Shown here one piece after another: positions 29,501 to 37,083 of a stretch of 43,620 nucleotides of DNA (positions are counted from its first letter, which is position 1; each line of letters starts with the position of its first letter). Origin of the DNA: JANRJY01 sp033763735 (GTDB lineage Bacteria > Bacteroidota > Bacteroidia > Cytophagales > UBA9547); assembly GCA_033763735.1 (NCBI GenBank), contig JANRJY010000050.1, positions 1-43,620 of the forward strand, given 5' to 3'. The notes under the pieces are model-generated. The model was not told the origin of the DNA. It worked only from the letters and a program-made list of their open reading frames with translations, and ran no database searches. The position numbers were made by a program, and so were the translations under genes.

Positions 29501-29663
29501 AGTAGAGTTATTCAATACATTCGGAAGCAAAGTATTGAACTCAACTGTACTTTCCGGAAAAAGCTTAACAGAAATAAATGGTGCCGGACTTGCACCAGGA
29601 ATCTATTTCTTAACCATCAAATATTCTGAAGGAAAAACAATAAAAAAGATGATTATCAAATAA
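23598..29663 (+). CDS. Giant T9SS-secreted multidomain protein: Ig-like repeats, two LamG, cohesin-like, dockerin
   Basis: 2021 residues. Signal peptide 1-21 (IIVYIILGWALILQTNA). Then Ig-like/PKD-like repeats; the module with SNGTTTPSFNTSIAGTYTVT at about 215-300 recurs almost unchanged at about 605-685, a recent internal duplication. Two LamG/concanavalin-like domains begin at about 743 (LVAQYPLDGNAND) and 1043 (LRAHYPLNGNVNDVSGNGNH). A cohesin-like region covers about 1472-1600. A type I dockerin with two calcium loops follows (GDINSADALLV, about 1680, and AADVNGDGRVLSGDRTLLRR, about 1710). The type A T9SS tail begins VYPNPASNG at about 1945 and ends KKMIIK. Likely a cell-surface adhesin or scaffold that binds glycans; no catalytic domain seen. 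Monocistronic: promoter at 23509 and terminator at 29686. Confidence 0.92.
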   Translation: MKKSIIVYIILGWALILQTNAQVPTPPTFSNSIYQVGTCRTIGSAGAIISGTAELGTTLNIVNCNFCGNTSFIVTQLTWSTPIIVGPTFSYTNVVYATSTNSFGTSAPSNPVTIVGSCTPIINNILPNTGSAGAVITLVGVEARGFELVTAVGFTDINDQIIKVVPTLLSPNRISVLVPANLKTAPVQLFGSFGNTQSFGFFTPVANCNATQILTISSPSTICSSLTTISVSATGDNLTYLWSNGTTTPSFNTSIAGTYTVTVSGTCGTVVTSTSVSFLPNTAIITQPINATICGGSFATLNVSAIGDNLSYLWSTGATTSSITTSIAGTYSVTVSGTCGIQVASVSVIQNSNSDFCNTQGVYTIDRIQRKLIYQYFDGRQKDVMCLPFSFPVKYNSGLLYDNGSLWFSHLNNLYKLNITSGEITTVTSLKLASNTTVGVSGPISFNTDGQLHIFKEESAATQGRLLRIDTITGLCYSLSGSTSGDESILAIQLGPDGKMYAASERTSSLLTLNNNTGVVNATIGAGTLYTFPTGLSFYGNTLLAYSIINETSSNITYLYNVNTATGIRSLIRTLSGIYLGISAGPEPLNQNLLGVVSIIGISSPTTFCGNSLTTISVTSAGNNLSYIWSNGITTPSFNTSIAGTYTVTVSGTCGNVVTSTSISFLPNTAIVTQPTQKYVCSAQSATFSVSAIGSNLTYLWNTGANTPSFTTSLLGTYNCTVSGTCGIAISNTATLSLISSNNGLVAQYPLDGNANDISPNQLHGSILGIGISTTGINRFGEPNKAFIADNTISQGVLMPFVNSCSVFGISMWFNESSLNTDSYGSLFMLDNDNQLNTTDVSSGYVYSNIINSGNGLFARAKNTNAGNQFNISNVVTRNTWHHFYYHLDVNTRKMVAYFNGNLINSSTTNAINLLAQQFIRLGRSTSYLGSDEQFVGLIDDINVYNRELSPCEVMQLYNISFAGFETVPTINSIGNLLTMNTATFGGTNYLWTYNGSTVSGINSTTFTGTINPGTYTGIYQFGSCMVASPIVIITAPAINLNTGLRAHYPLNGNVNDVSGNGNHGTITGSSIYSNNRFLINSNALSINGVGSNNVSLPSFPLSEFTISFWLKRDRLNAKEDILVSSASNGFALYIQSDNTLKFNKTDQAQIASSSFLLNDFNWNYITVSIDKSNNVRFYKNGVFTNQVNQVFNFTNGGLYNISSRPINTAPVKGLIDEFRIYTRAINSSEVDILYRLECPGFVASFDYGTIPYCQLGNASISGLSTITGGSFVPQAGLSINTLTGTINLSASTAGVYNVEYYIPAQYGCSAASGFAPITISGVTNSTSGSNICADGISTKTLIGSNVANWYALPTIYQSNISGNVFTSSLNSGTVTVFGTNSLGCNSSITIFDISPIPTILTSTTSISLGSSLSLSGVNGDTWNVINGGGFILGNIFNSGSTTGASVISYSNATTGCSSTITIDGTNSYSTGTVSITDCSNLPFYLPILLNNAAGPGVLGLDMIQTYNPSVMTPTGNYLNGPVLSTSGIVITDITLETNQIVIGTSYDGPGELSGSGVVMYLEFLPVPGRVKGIYSIAGASVTESYDNKYNDLMATNGSIEVTHYLPTLQGNLIYQNYLNKPIINNSNTASGVTVISAQQACIPTGTITGSVDGSFNITLGEYGYSLKINRDTPNSTDVQGDINSADALLVTKIRNGSVANPTVYQLIAADVNGDGRVLSGDRTLLRRRSTRQITAWTNSVPDWKFIPLNHGFTGFNKNNVPSVATCLTLSSSIVDGCVKLDNQTFSGILVGDIDGLYNATPNGINLREAYEVGMTIDLYGARYSNGYYYVPVSLAKSANAIDMNVIFDNEKISIEGLSVEGAKVTSDIESNVYNNNQLLVAMDQEETLAEGTKLLSIKIKSTSSLKTDYFVSAKGLLDGKKVAVEVKGDAATSNEKSIESSIDVYPNPASNGVFFINVLGGASENMEVELFNTFGSKVLNSTVLSGKSLTEINGAGLAPGIYFLTIKYSEGKTIKKMIIK

Positions 29664-29685
29664 TAGTAATTAAACTGAACAAATT

Positions 29686-29720
29686 AAAAAAAGACCAGAA
29701 GAGATTCTGGTCTTTTTTTT
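29686..29720 (+). terminator. Rho-independent terminator of the giant gene
   Basis: AAAGACCAGAA (29690-29700), GAGA loop, TTCTGGTCTTTTTTTT (29705-29720): an 11-bp stem, A-rich on the left and T-rich on the right, so it could work in both directions. Confidence 0.88.
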
Positions 29721-29916
29721 GATTAACGATTTACATTTAATTCAAAATAAACAATAGATTTATTATTTACATCATCCTTTATCCCTCTACTACAAAAAAG
29801 AAATTAATTACTATTTAACGTAAATTCGGTATATTTTTTTAAAAATAAAATCTAAATATTATATAAGTTATTTAAAGTCAAAGAGTTAGCCATAAATAGA
29901 TTCTTATTTTTCTGTT

Positions 29917-29976
29917 TTTACTTTTTGTTTGGGCAAAAAGTAAACAAAAACCCCACCACTCCCGAAAGCTTTCGGG
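29917..29976. repeat. Hairpin and 16-bp palindrome, Bacteroidetes-type intergenic repeat
   Basis: TTTACTTTTTG (29917-29927) pairs with CAAAAAGTAAA (29934-29944) around TTTGGG. Seventeen bases later comes CCCGAAAGCTTTCGGG (29961-29976), a perfect palindrome. Both words recur, from memory, in intergenic DNA of many Bacteroidetes. Confidence 0.6.
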
Positions 29977-30104
29977 ACAAATCCAAGTTTTTTCTTGCCG
30001 CACAACCCACCTTACCATGCCAAAAAACATGTATTTCGCTCTTTTCATGGACATCCCATCGCACATGGTTTCTTATCCTTGCATTATTTTATCTCGAACT
30101 CACA

Positions 30105-31013
30105 TTATTTATCCGCATTCAATATTATTGGTGAACCCTTTCCTCCATTCATAATAATAATTTTTGTATTAGGCGAAGTAGCAATTTCTTTTTGGGCTTT
30201 AATCATTTCATATTGAAGTTGTTTGTCGGACAATCCACTGCTCATAATTTTTTGATAATCAGCAATACCTTGAGCTTCTACTCTTTTTCTCTCGGCCTCT
30301 TGTCGTTCTTTATCCAACACAAATTTCATTTTTTGTGATTCTTGTTCTGCATTAATTTTTGATTCAATTGTCAATTTAACTGACTCAGGCAAATTGATGT
30401 TTCTAATCAATAACTGTTCCAGCTGTATGCCTCGTACTTTAAAGTCCTTTTCGATGTCATTATAAATTCGGGTTTGAAATTCATTGCGTTTTGTTGAGTA
30501 AAGCGACACCGCATCATAATACACTGCATTATCTCTGATTTTGGTGCGAGTAATTGGTCGAACAACAATATTTTTATAATCTTCACCTATCTGTTTAAGT
30601 ATTTCAGGTGTGCGTGCAGGAATAACTCTATATAGAATTGTTAAATCTATTATTACTTCAAGTCCATCGGCAGTTAACACCCGAATGGCATCATCACCCA
30701 TTTTATCACCTTCATCATGCACAGATGACATGGTATAATTTTGGGTTTTTTTGTCAAATGTTTTGATTTCCATCAATGGATTTACCAAATGTAGACCACT
30801 TTCAAGTATTTCATCACTTACGCTGCCATATAGTGATTGAACACCAACTTCGCCTGCACCAATTTGAATTACGGAGGCAAGCAAAATACCAAATGCAACC
30901 AAAAGCGAACCTCCAATTTTCATTAGAGTTCCGAACCGGTAATAAAATTGTGTAGATTTATTTAAAGTAAAAGCTACAATAACTATTATAATTCCTAAGA
31001 ATATGAGAAACAT
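30105..31013 (-). CDS. Prohibitin/SPFH (band 7) family membrane protein
   Basis: 302 residues. Two hydrophobic segments at the N-terminus (MFLIFLGIIIVIVAFTL and GGSLLVAFGILLASVIQIG) anchor it. The SPFH domain follows: GEVGVQSLYGSVSDEILESG, FDKKTQNYTM, DLTILYRVIPA, RNEFQTRIYNDIEKDFKVRG. A charged coiled coil (EQESQKMKFVLDKERQEAE) is followed by a C-terminal segment typical of prohibitins. Such proteins form ring or microdomain scaffolds in membranes that modulate proteases or transporters; the bacterial partner is unknown. It is divergent from the DEAD-box gene with about 136 bp between them. Confidence 0.93.
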   Translation of the reverse strand: MFLIFLGIIIVIVAFTLNKSTQFYYRFGTLMKIGGSLLVAFGILLASVIQIGAGEVGVQSLYGSVSDEILESGLHLVNPLMEIKTFDKKTQNYTMSSVHDEGDKMGDDAIRVLTADGLEVIIDLTILYRVIPARTPEILKQIGEDYKNIVVRPITRTKIRDNAVYYDAVSLYSTKRNEFQTRIYNDIEKDFKVRGIQLEQLLIRNINLPESVKLTIESKINAEQESQKMKFVLDKERQEAERKRVEAQGIADYQKIMSSGLSDKQLQYEMIKAQKEIATSPNTKIIIMNGGKGSPIILNADK

Positions 31014-31149
31014 ATATAATGGGGTTTAGATACTTGTAAATGTAATAAAACTTGGATTAATAAAATTTTTACTGCAAGCTATATTCTTTACTGCTAATTT
31101 AATTTGTCAAAATAGCTTTATCTTCATAAAAAAAATTGAACTGATACTT

Positions 31150-32484
31150 ATGGCATTTATTGATTTAAAGTTGAAATCTCCATTCCAAAAAGCACTTACG
31201 GATATTGGATTGACTGAACCTACCGTAATTCAAGATAAAGCTTTTTCGGTAATCATGTCTGGAAAGGATGTGTTGGGTATTGCACAAACAGGTACAGGTA
31301 AAACATTTGCCTACTTACTACCTTTGTTAAACCAATGGGAATTTGACAAAAATAAAAATGTACAAATTTTAATAATAGTGCCTACTCGTGAGTTGGTGGT
31401 GCAGGTAATTAATGAAATCAATAAGTTATCGACATATATTAGTTTAACAGCCATAGGAATATATGGTGGCGTAAATTTACAGCGTCATAGAGATGAAATT
31501 AGTCATGGGTTGGATATATTAGTGGCTACACCCGGGCGTTTATTAGATGTAATGCTGGCAGGAGATATTAAAACCAAAACCATAAAAAAGCTGGTTATTG
31601 ATGAAGTTGATGAAATGCTGGGATTGGGCTTTAGGGCTCAATTGACACGAATATTTGATTTACTGCCCCCCAAAAGGCAGAACATATTATTTTCTGCTAC
31701 ACTTGTTGAGGAAGTTAAAGAACTGACTGACAAATTTTTTAATAATCCAACTATAATTGAAGCTGCTCCATCAGGCACCCCTATTGAAAAAATAAAACAA
31801 CAAGCATATAAAGTACCCAATTTTCACACTAAGATCAATCTTTTGATTTTCCTTTTGAAAAACAGGAATGAAATGAACAAAGTATTGGTCTTTGTAAATT
31901 CAAAAAACATGGCGGATACTATTTTTGAAATTATTCAACCGGAATTTGAATCTGAACTTTTGGTAATCCATTCCAACAAATCACAAAACAACCGATTTGC
32001 AGCTGTAGATGGTTTTAAAAATGGAAATATTCGAATACTATTAGCAACTGACATCATTGCAAGAGGAATAGATATTCTTGGGGTATCTCATGTTATTAGT
32101 TTTGATATACCTGAAGTCGCTGAAAATTATATTCACCGAACCGGAAGAACAGGTAGGGCAAACTCTGAAGGAAATGCAATATCATTTGTAACTGAGAAAG
32201 AGTTAAAAAATCTAAATAAGATTGAAAAATTAATGAAGAAAAAAATTGAAATGCTTGATTTTCCTAAATCAGTTGAAGTTTCAGATATCATAACTTTAGA
32301 TGAAACTCCTAAAGTGGAAATGAAAATTATTAAATTAAAAGAACGATCCAATTACGAACCGGGGCCATCATTTCATGAAAAATCTGAGAAAAACAAAAAA
32401 GTAAATATGCACTTAACCCGAGCAGCACGAATGAAATTAAAATATGGAAAGTCAAAAACGATGCTTGGTAAAAAGAAAAGATGA
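31150..32484 (+). CDS. DEAD-box family ATP-dependent RNA helicase (motif II is DEVD)
   Basis: 444 residues. It unwinds structured RNA, probably in ribosome assembly or mRNA turnover and cold adaptation (family knowledge). Motifs: Q motif with TEPTVIQDKA (about 22-31), AQTGTGKT (45-52), PTRELVVQ (78-85), DEVD (151-154) instead of DEAD, SAT (182-184), ARGIDI (304-309), and HRTGRTGR (329-336). The C-terminal tail is basic (RAARMKLKYGKSKTMLGKKKR) for RNA binding. The third position of motif II is a tolerated variant; all other catalytic residues are intact, so it should be active. Monocistronic, convergent with the barrel/SPOR gene at a 3-bp gap. Confidence 0.96.
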   Translation: MAFIDLKLKSPFQKALTDIGLTEPTVIQDKAFSVIMSGKDVLGIAQTGTGKTFAYLLPLLNQWEFDKNKNVQILIIVPTRELVVQVINEINKLSTYISLTAIGIYGGVNLQRHRDEISHGLDILVATPGRLLDVMLAGDIKTKTIKKLVIDEVDEMLGLGFRAQLTRIFDLLPPKRQNILFSATLVEEVKELTDKFFNNPTIIEAAPSGTPIEKIKQQAYKVPNFHTKINLLIFLLKNRNEMNKVLVFVNSKNMADTIFEIIQPEFESELLVIHSNKSQNNRFAAVDGFKNGNIRILLATDIIARGIDILGVSHVISFDIPEVAENYIHRTGRTGRANSEGNAISFVTEKELKNLNKIEKLMKKKIEMLDFPKSVEVSDIITLDETPKVEMKIIKLKERSNYEPGPSFHEKSEKNKKVNMHLTRAARMKLKYGKSKTMLGKKKR

Positions 32485-32487
32485 AAA

Positions 32488-34650
32488 CTATAAATGCTTT
32501 ACAACATAAGCATCGTAACCATAAAAATCAAGTTTGTATTTTTGCATAATTGCCTCTTTTTCAGTGGCGTATTCACCAATCAATATTTTGAACAATTTAA
32601 AATCTTTTGAAAAAGCAAATCGCTTATTGAGATTTGCTGTACCTTGAACTTGAATACTTATGGGTTTAAAACCATCTTCCATCAAATTTTTACACAAATA
32701 ATTTATCCGGTCGATATTATCTGATGCGGTTACTTGTACAGCGTAACCTTTCGGATTGATTACGTTCCCTTTCATATCATATTCTGTATTGGTTTGCCAT
32801 ACCATCATGTCCACCATTATCACTTTAACTTTAACATCAGGTACGGGTGCAGTCGGTCGTTCAACTCTGTAAAGGAGATTGATGCGCTTCATTGGGTCAT
32901 CAAGTTCATAAAAAACACTGTAACCTTCTTGAGTATGTAAGTTATTAAAAACAAATGTGCCATCCGCTTCCGGTTTTTTAGAAGAAACAATTTTCTTAAA
33001 ACAGTTCACTAAAAACAGGGTTACATCTTCCGCTTTTACAGTTGAATCAGGGAATTCGATTTTACCCTTCAGTTTATATTTTAGATGTTCTTCCCTGGTT
33101 TGAAGCAATGAATCACAATCGCTATTGGTTTTTTTGCTTTCAAGAGGATGTTTAAAACTGTCAAATACCATATAATCCACTCCGGTATGTAACTCTGCAT
33201 CAGGTACTTTAAAAATTACATCATACTTGGCAGGAGGCAATCCTTTAAACGAAAATCTTTCATCATGTCCGGGAATATAATGTTTCATGATTCTGTCACC
33301 ATCTTTGCATAAAATCACTTCCACATCAAAATTTTTGTTTTTTTCGGCTTTTCCATCTCCCAAGAATAAGTCAGAAGGTTTGTAAATAAAGTCAAATGCG
33401 GTTGTATCCGGAAGGTCTATCCGTCCTTCAATATTATATGACATACTATCTGAAGGATTGCCTTCGTTATTGTGTTGCAATAAAATTTCATTGCCTGGAT
33501 CCGGAATACTATATTTAAAATTGGCCGAAGTACATGGCTTATCCAATACAAAAGAAATATCATAAATACCTTTGTCCAAATCCGAAAATACTACCTTTCC
33601 TTCAGCAGTAGAAGTTGCAGATGATACCATATCGCCTTTATCATTGAAAAGGTAGCATGTGACTTTACATGGATCTTGAACTTCTTCATCAATTATAATT
33701 TCGTGACCGTTATTATTTACCCTAACATCATGTTTTAATCCCTCTCTAAGAATTACATCAAAAACATTTTCACGAACCAACATCCGCCCCCTTTCATTAT
33801 CATCGGGTACATCAACTTGTGCAATTAAGTCCGGAATAAATATAGTGTTAGTGTCAATTTCAGGTGGTTTGGGTTTCATTAACCGAATCGCAACTCCGGC
33901 TTGAATTTCGGTAACATTTAAAAATGAATTATTTTCCTGAATATTTTTTTGCAGTGTATTGTTATAACCAAATGTAGGCATATATGCTGCCTGAATAAAA
34001 ACTTTGTATTTTCTATCAATTTTGTATTCAAGTCCTCCTCCTACATTGAGTCCTGACACAGGACCATAGGTAATATTCATTGGTTCATAGATATTTGTGT
34101 AAGTAGCATTCTCGCCAAATTGAAACAATGAGCCATTTTCTGATGTTAGGTCCTTTGTGTGAGGTTTTTGATCCAGATTAATAACAAAGGCACTTATTCC
34201 CCCAAATACAAAAGGAGAAAGTTTGTATTTATCAGCAAAAAATGAGTATCTGCCTCCCAGTTGTAATTCACCTGCAATCATCCTGTAGTTAGGCTTTGTG
34301 GCATAAAGTAACCCCAGATTAGCCCCCACAGAAAGTCGCTCTTTCCAAATGATGTAATACATTCCAATACCTCCGTGAAATGAGGGTGTAAAACCGGCAT
34401 ACACATTTTCGGGTCTGCCAAATTTATTGAAAGTTTGTTGTTGTGCCGAAGGAAAAATACCTACTCCCAGATAAGGAGTAATAAAAGTTTTACGATCGAG
34501 TTTCTTGGCATAAGGAGGCAACTTAATTATTTTTTTACCGTATTTATCGTATTCAATAGCAGCCGTAGGCGCCAGTTTTTTGGACTGCGCAAAAAGTAAT
34601 GAGCCTGATGTGAAGCAAAAAAATAGAATCAATCCAAGGTGACCCCTCAA
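32488..34650 (-). CDS. Envelope protein: N-terminal beta-barrel-like, Ig-like middle, C-terminal SPOR-like domain
   Basis: 720 residues. Signal peptide with cleavage after LLFAQ (about 22). Residues about 45-265 read as an outer-membrane beta-barrel (GGIGMYYIIWKERLSVGANL, LQLGGRYSFFADKYKLSPFV). The middle (about 320-600) has three repeats of carboxypeptidase-regulatory/CNA-like beta modules (CYLFNDKGDMVSSATSTAEG; VILCKDGDRIMKHYIPG; LFLVNCFKKIVSSKK). The last about 75 residues (GYAVQVTASDNIDRINYLCK, FKLFKILIGEYATEKEAIMQ) resemble a SPOR domain, which binds denuded septal peptidoglycan. Hence it could tether the outer membrane to peptidoglycan. The exact function is unknown. Neighbours do not clarify it. 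Confidence 0.75.
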   Translation of the reverse strand: MRGHLGLILFFCFTSGSLLFAQSKKLAPTAAIEYDKYGKKIIKLPPYAKKLDRKTFITPYLGVGIFPSAQQQTFNKFGRPENVYAGFTPSFHGGIGMYYIIWKERLSVGANLGLLYATKPNYRMIAGELQLGGRYSFFADKYKLSPFVFGGISAFVINLDQKPHTKDLTSENGSLFQFGENATYTNIYEPMNITYGPVSGLNVGGGLEYKIDRKYKVFIQAAYMPTFGYNNTLQKNIQENNSFLNVTEIQAGVAIRLMKPKPPEIDTNTIFIPDLIAQVDVPDDNERGRMLVRENVFDVILREGLKHDVRVNNNGHEIIIDEEVQDPCKVTCYLFNDKGDMVSSATSTAEGKVVFSDLDKGIYDISFVLDKPCTSANFKYSIPDPGNEILLQHNNEGNPSDSMSYNIEGRIDLPDTTAFDFIYKPSDLFLGDGKAEKNKNFDVEVILCKDGDRIMKHYIPGHDERFSFKGLPPAKYDVIFKVPDAELHTGVDYMVFDSFKHPLESKKTNSDCDSLLQTREEHLKYKLKGKIEFPDSTVKAEDVTLFLVNCFKKIVSSKKPEADGTFVFNNLHTQEGYSVFYELDDPMKRINLLYRVERPTAPVPDVKVKVIMVDMMVWQTNTEYDMKGNVINPKGYAVQVTASDNIDRINYLCKNLMEDGFKPISIQVQGTANLNKRFAFSKDFKLFKILIGEYATEKEAIMQKYKLDFYGYDAYVVKHL

Positions 34651-34708
34651 GAATGTAAATTTGAAGTATTATTTTCCACAATTAGCAAATTTACAAAAAA
34701 AGTAATAC

Positions 34709-35524
34709 CTAAACACGAGATTTCAAAGGAGAATCTTTTTCAGAGGCAAAATGCTTAAAAACCATTTTATCCATAAAACCAGGAAATAGTTTATTTAAAA
34801 GCACAGTAAGTTTTCCTTGACTCGTCAAAACCAGGTCCCGTTTTCGATTAATTACAGCGTTATATATTTCATTTGCAACGGTTTCGGCCGGCATTATTTT
34901 TTGTTCATCTAATGGTGATTCTTTTTGTGAATTGCCATCCGCTCCTAAGGCAACATTACGAATATTTGAAGAAGTAAAACCAGGGCAAGCCACCAAAACG
35001 TGTACACCGGAATATAATAATTCTGTGCGAATACTTTCCAAAAACCCCTGTAAAGCAAACTTTGAAGCTGAATAACCGGTTCTTCCGGGTAGCCCTCTGT
35101 ATCCTGCAATCGAGGATATTCCTACAATGCTTCCTTTGGATTGAATTAAATAAGGCAGTGCCGCTTTGCAAACATATACAGCTCCCCAAAAATTAGTATC
35201 CATTACTTTTTTTAACACATTCAAATCAACATCGTTGAACAATGCACGCATTGAAATTCCTGCATTACATATTAATATATCAATTTTTCCATATTCTTTG
35301 TAAGCTCTATTAACCAATATGGAAGCATCTACTTCAGAAGAGGCGTCAGCTACAACGCCAATACAGTTGATTCCCAGTAATTTAAGTTCCTTTTCGGTGG
35401 CAAAAAGTTTTTCCAAATCGCGACCGCTGATTATAATTTTAGATCCTTCATTGCCAAATTTTATGGCTAATGCCCTTCCAATTCCTGAAGTTCCTCCTGT
35501 GATTATTATTACTTTATCTTTCAT
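34709..35524 (-). CDS. Short-chain dehydrogenase/reductase (SDR)
   Basis: 271 residues. Rossmann cofactor loop TGGTSGIG (9-16), NAG (87-89), the catalytic Ser (GISSIAG, 137-138), and Tyr151-Lys155 in GYSASKF. It reduces or oxidises a small alcohol/ketone with NAD(P)(H). The Lys-less GGTSGIGRALA start and Arg35 in SGRD suggest NADPH use (inference). The substrate is unknown; the C-terminal hydrophobic tail KLTVLLNKLFPGFMDKMVF is often seen in membrane-associated or lipid-acting SDRs. Divergent from the GlmU-like gene, 47 bp apart. Confidence 0.92.
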   Translation of the reverse strand: MKDKVIIITGGTSGIGRALAIKFGNEGSKIIISGRDLEKLFATEKELKLLGINCIGVVADASSEVDASILVNRAYKEYGKIDILICNAGISMRALFNDVDLNVLKKVMDTNFWGAVYVCKAALPYLIQSKGSIVGISSIAGYRGLPGRTGYSASKFALQGFLESIRTELLYSGVHVLVACPGFTSSNIRNVALGADGNSQKESPLDEQKIMPAETVANEIYNAVINRKRDLVLTSQGKLTVLLNKLFPGFMDKMVFKHFASEKDSPLKSRV

Positions 35525-35571
35525 TTTTAAGAATGGGTACTAAATTGCTAAAGATTTATTAATATGCAGCC

Positions 35572-36750
35572 ATGAATATTATATTATTTGATTATAATCC
35601 TTTTAGAGAGGCATTATTACCTCTAACTTATACACGCCCGTGTGCCAATATCCGCTGTGGCATATTTACTATAAATGAAAAATGGGAAAATTTGACAAAA
35701 AAGCAAATTTCTTTTGCCACACAACCCTATTTGAGTAAGAAATTTCCAACCAAATATGTAAAAACCAACTATTATATCAATGGAAGTATAATTCCAGACA
35801 TACCATTAATTGAAACCTTAAAAAATTTGTATGAAAATTTGGTTTTGATGTATAAGGGAGTTCCTATAGGTTTCAAATCAGATCAAATACTTGATAATGA
35901 ACAAATTAATGTGGTATTGAACCATCTTAAAAAAAGAGAATATGATTTGCCAATTACTTACATAAGTAATACTTTAGAAATATTTGTTCAAAATGGAAAC
36001 CAAATAAGGAACGATTTTGAATGGATTAAGTCAAACAAAAAATCACACTCTATCACAGATGTTCATACCAGAACATACAACATTGAAAATATTTTTGTTG
36101 AAGAAGGTGTAAAATTAAGAGCGGTGGTACTGAATGCAGAGGATGGACCCATTTACTTAGGAAAAAACTCCGAAATACAAGAAGGTGCAGTAATTAGAGG
36201 TCCTTTTGCATTAGGTGAACAATCTATTATTAATATGCAAGCAAAAATAAGACCCGATGTAAGTATTGGTCCATACTGTAAAGTGGGAGGTGAAGTTAGT
36301 AACTGTGTGTTTTATGCGTATTCAAACAAAGGTCATGACGGATTTTTAGGTAATTCGGTTGTTGGTGAATGGTGTAATATAGGTGCAGATAGCAATACAT
36401 CAAACTTAAAAAATAATTATTCGGAAGTTAAAGTTTGGGATTATACTACCAATACATTTGAAAATTCCGGACGTATGTTTTGTGGTACCATTATGGGCGA
36501 TCATGTGAAATGCGGAATTAATACCATGTTCAATACCGGAACCACAGTTGGCGTAAATGCAAATATTTTTGGCGGAGGATTTCCACCTAAATTTATTCCT
36601 TCATTTTCGTGGGGAGGAGGTGAAAATGACCCAAAATATAATTTTGAAAAAGTTATAGAAGTAGCTCAAAAAGTAATGGAAAGAAGAAGCATTTCTCTTT
36701 CGGAAATGGATTATGATATTTTAAAATGGTTGTATGAAAATGCAAAGTAG
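35572..36750 (+). CDS. Alternative GlmU-like sugar nucleotidyltransferase / left-handed beta-helix protein
   Basis: 392 residues. The N-terminus (MNIILFDYNPFREALLPLTY, then TRPCANIRCGIFTINEKWE) is that of the Bacteroidetes alternative GlmU family (putative sugar nucleotidyltransferase), not the GGxGTRL type. About 180-340 is a left-handed beta-helix with hexapeptides (ILGKNSEIQEGAVIRGP-type turns: IYLGKNSEIQEGAVIRGPFA, IGPYCKVGGEV, VVGEWCNIGADSN). By family it should make UDP-GlcNAc or a related activated sugar for peptidoglycan and lipopolysaccharide. The nucleotidyltransferase half is short and its metal ligands are not obvious to me, so the activity is inferred. Transcribed away from the SDR gene. 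Confidence 0.86.
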   Translation: MNIILFDYNPFREALLPLTYTRPCANIRCGIFTINEKWENLTKKQISFATQPYLSKKFPTKYVKTNYYINGSIIPDIPLIETLKNLYENLVLMYKGVPIGFKSDQILDNEQINVVLNHLKKREYDLPITYISNTLEIFVQNGNQIRNDFEWIKSNKKSHSITDVHTRTYNIENIFVEEGVKLRAVVLNAEDGPIYLGKNSEIQEGAVIRGPFALGEQSIINMQAKIRPDVSIGPYCKVGGEVSNCVFYAYSNKGHDGFLGNSVVGEWCNIGADSNTSNLKNNYSEVKVWDYTTNTFENSGRMFCGTIMGDHVKCGINTMFNTGTTVGVNANIFGGGFPPKFIPSFSWGGGENDPKYNFEKVIEVAQKVMERRSISLSEMDYDILKWLYENAK

Positions 36751-36776
36751 TATCGACTAATTAATATGATTCTGCA

Positions 36777-36807
36777 TTGATTTAGATAAAGAAAAATCGT
36801 ATTTTTG
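36777..36807 (+). promoter_or_regulatory. Promoter of the toxin-antitoxin pair
   Basis: TTG (36777-36779) and TATTTTTG (36800-36807), 20 bases apart, match the Bacteroidetes consensus. The antitoxin ATG is 39 bases downstream. Confidence 0.5.
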
Positions 36808-36846
36808 AATGATTGTTAACATTATTGGGCAAATAATTTCTGTATT

Positions 36847-37083
36847 ATGGGTAATATTTCTGGAGTTAAAACTGAAAAAAATAAAAATGGGGAGTTAACC
36901 AGTATTACAATTAATTTAAAAAAGCACAAAAATGCAATAAAACCTCTTTCGGATTTGGGATTAATTAAAAATGAAGAAATTTCAATTTTTTATAATAAGG
37001 TTAAGAATAGTAAAAATACATCAATTGAAGAAGCAAGACGATTATCTCTTAATCATATTGATTCGCTTCCATGGTCCAAATAA
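36847..37083 (+). CDS. Antitoxin-like partner of the RelE/ParE-type toxin
   Basis: 78 residues, no signal peptide. It starts MGNISGVKTEKNKNGELTSI and ends EEARRLSLNHIDSLPWSK. The short basic/acidic composition and the ending just before a toxin gene fit an antitoxin; from memory, a DSLPW-type C-terminus occurs in antitoxins paired with such toxins. The 13-base overlap with the toxin gene indicates coupling. No DNA-binding fold is obvious. A good TAnnTTTG promoter lies upstream. Confidence 0.7.
   Translation: MGNISGVKTEKNKNGELTSITINLKKHKNAIKPLSDLGLIKNEEISIFYNKVKNSKNTSIEEARRLSLNHIDSLPWSK

Larger units (their letters stand above)
29664..30104. other. Intergenic gap, 441 bases, with terminator and palindromes
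   Basis: No supported gene. It has the terminator (29686-29720), an AT-rich stretch, a hairpin (29917-29944), and a perfect 16-bp palindrome (29961-29976). The small frames across 29878-30216 overlap the palindromes and the prohibitin gene end and look spurious. Confidence 0.75.

Noticed and set aside
29878..30216. Small frames overlapping the prohibitin gene end
   Set aside because: They cross the palindromes, lie in other frames and are not conserved.
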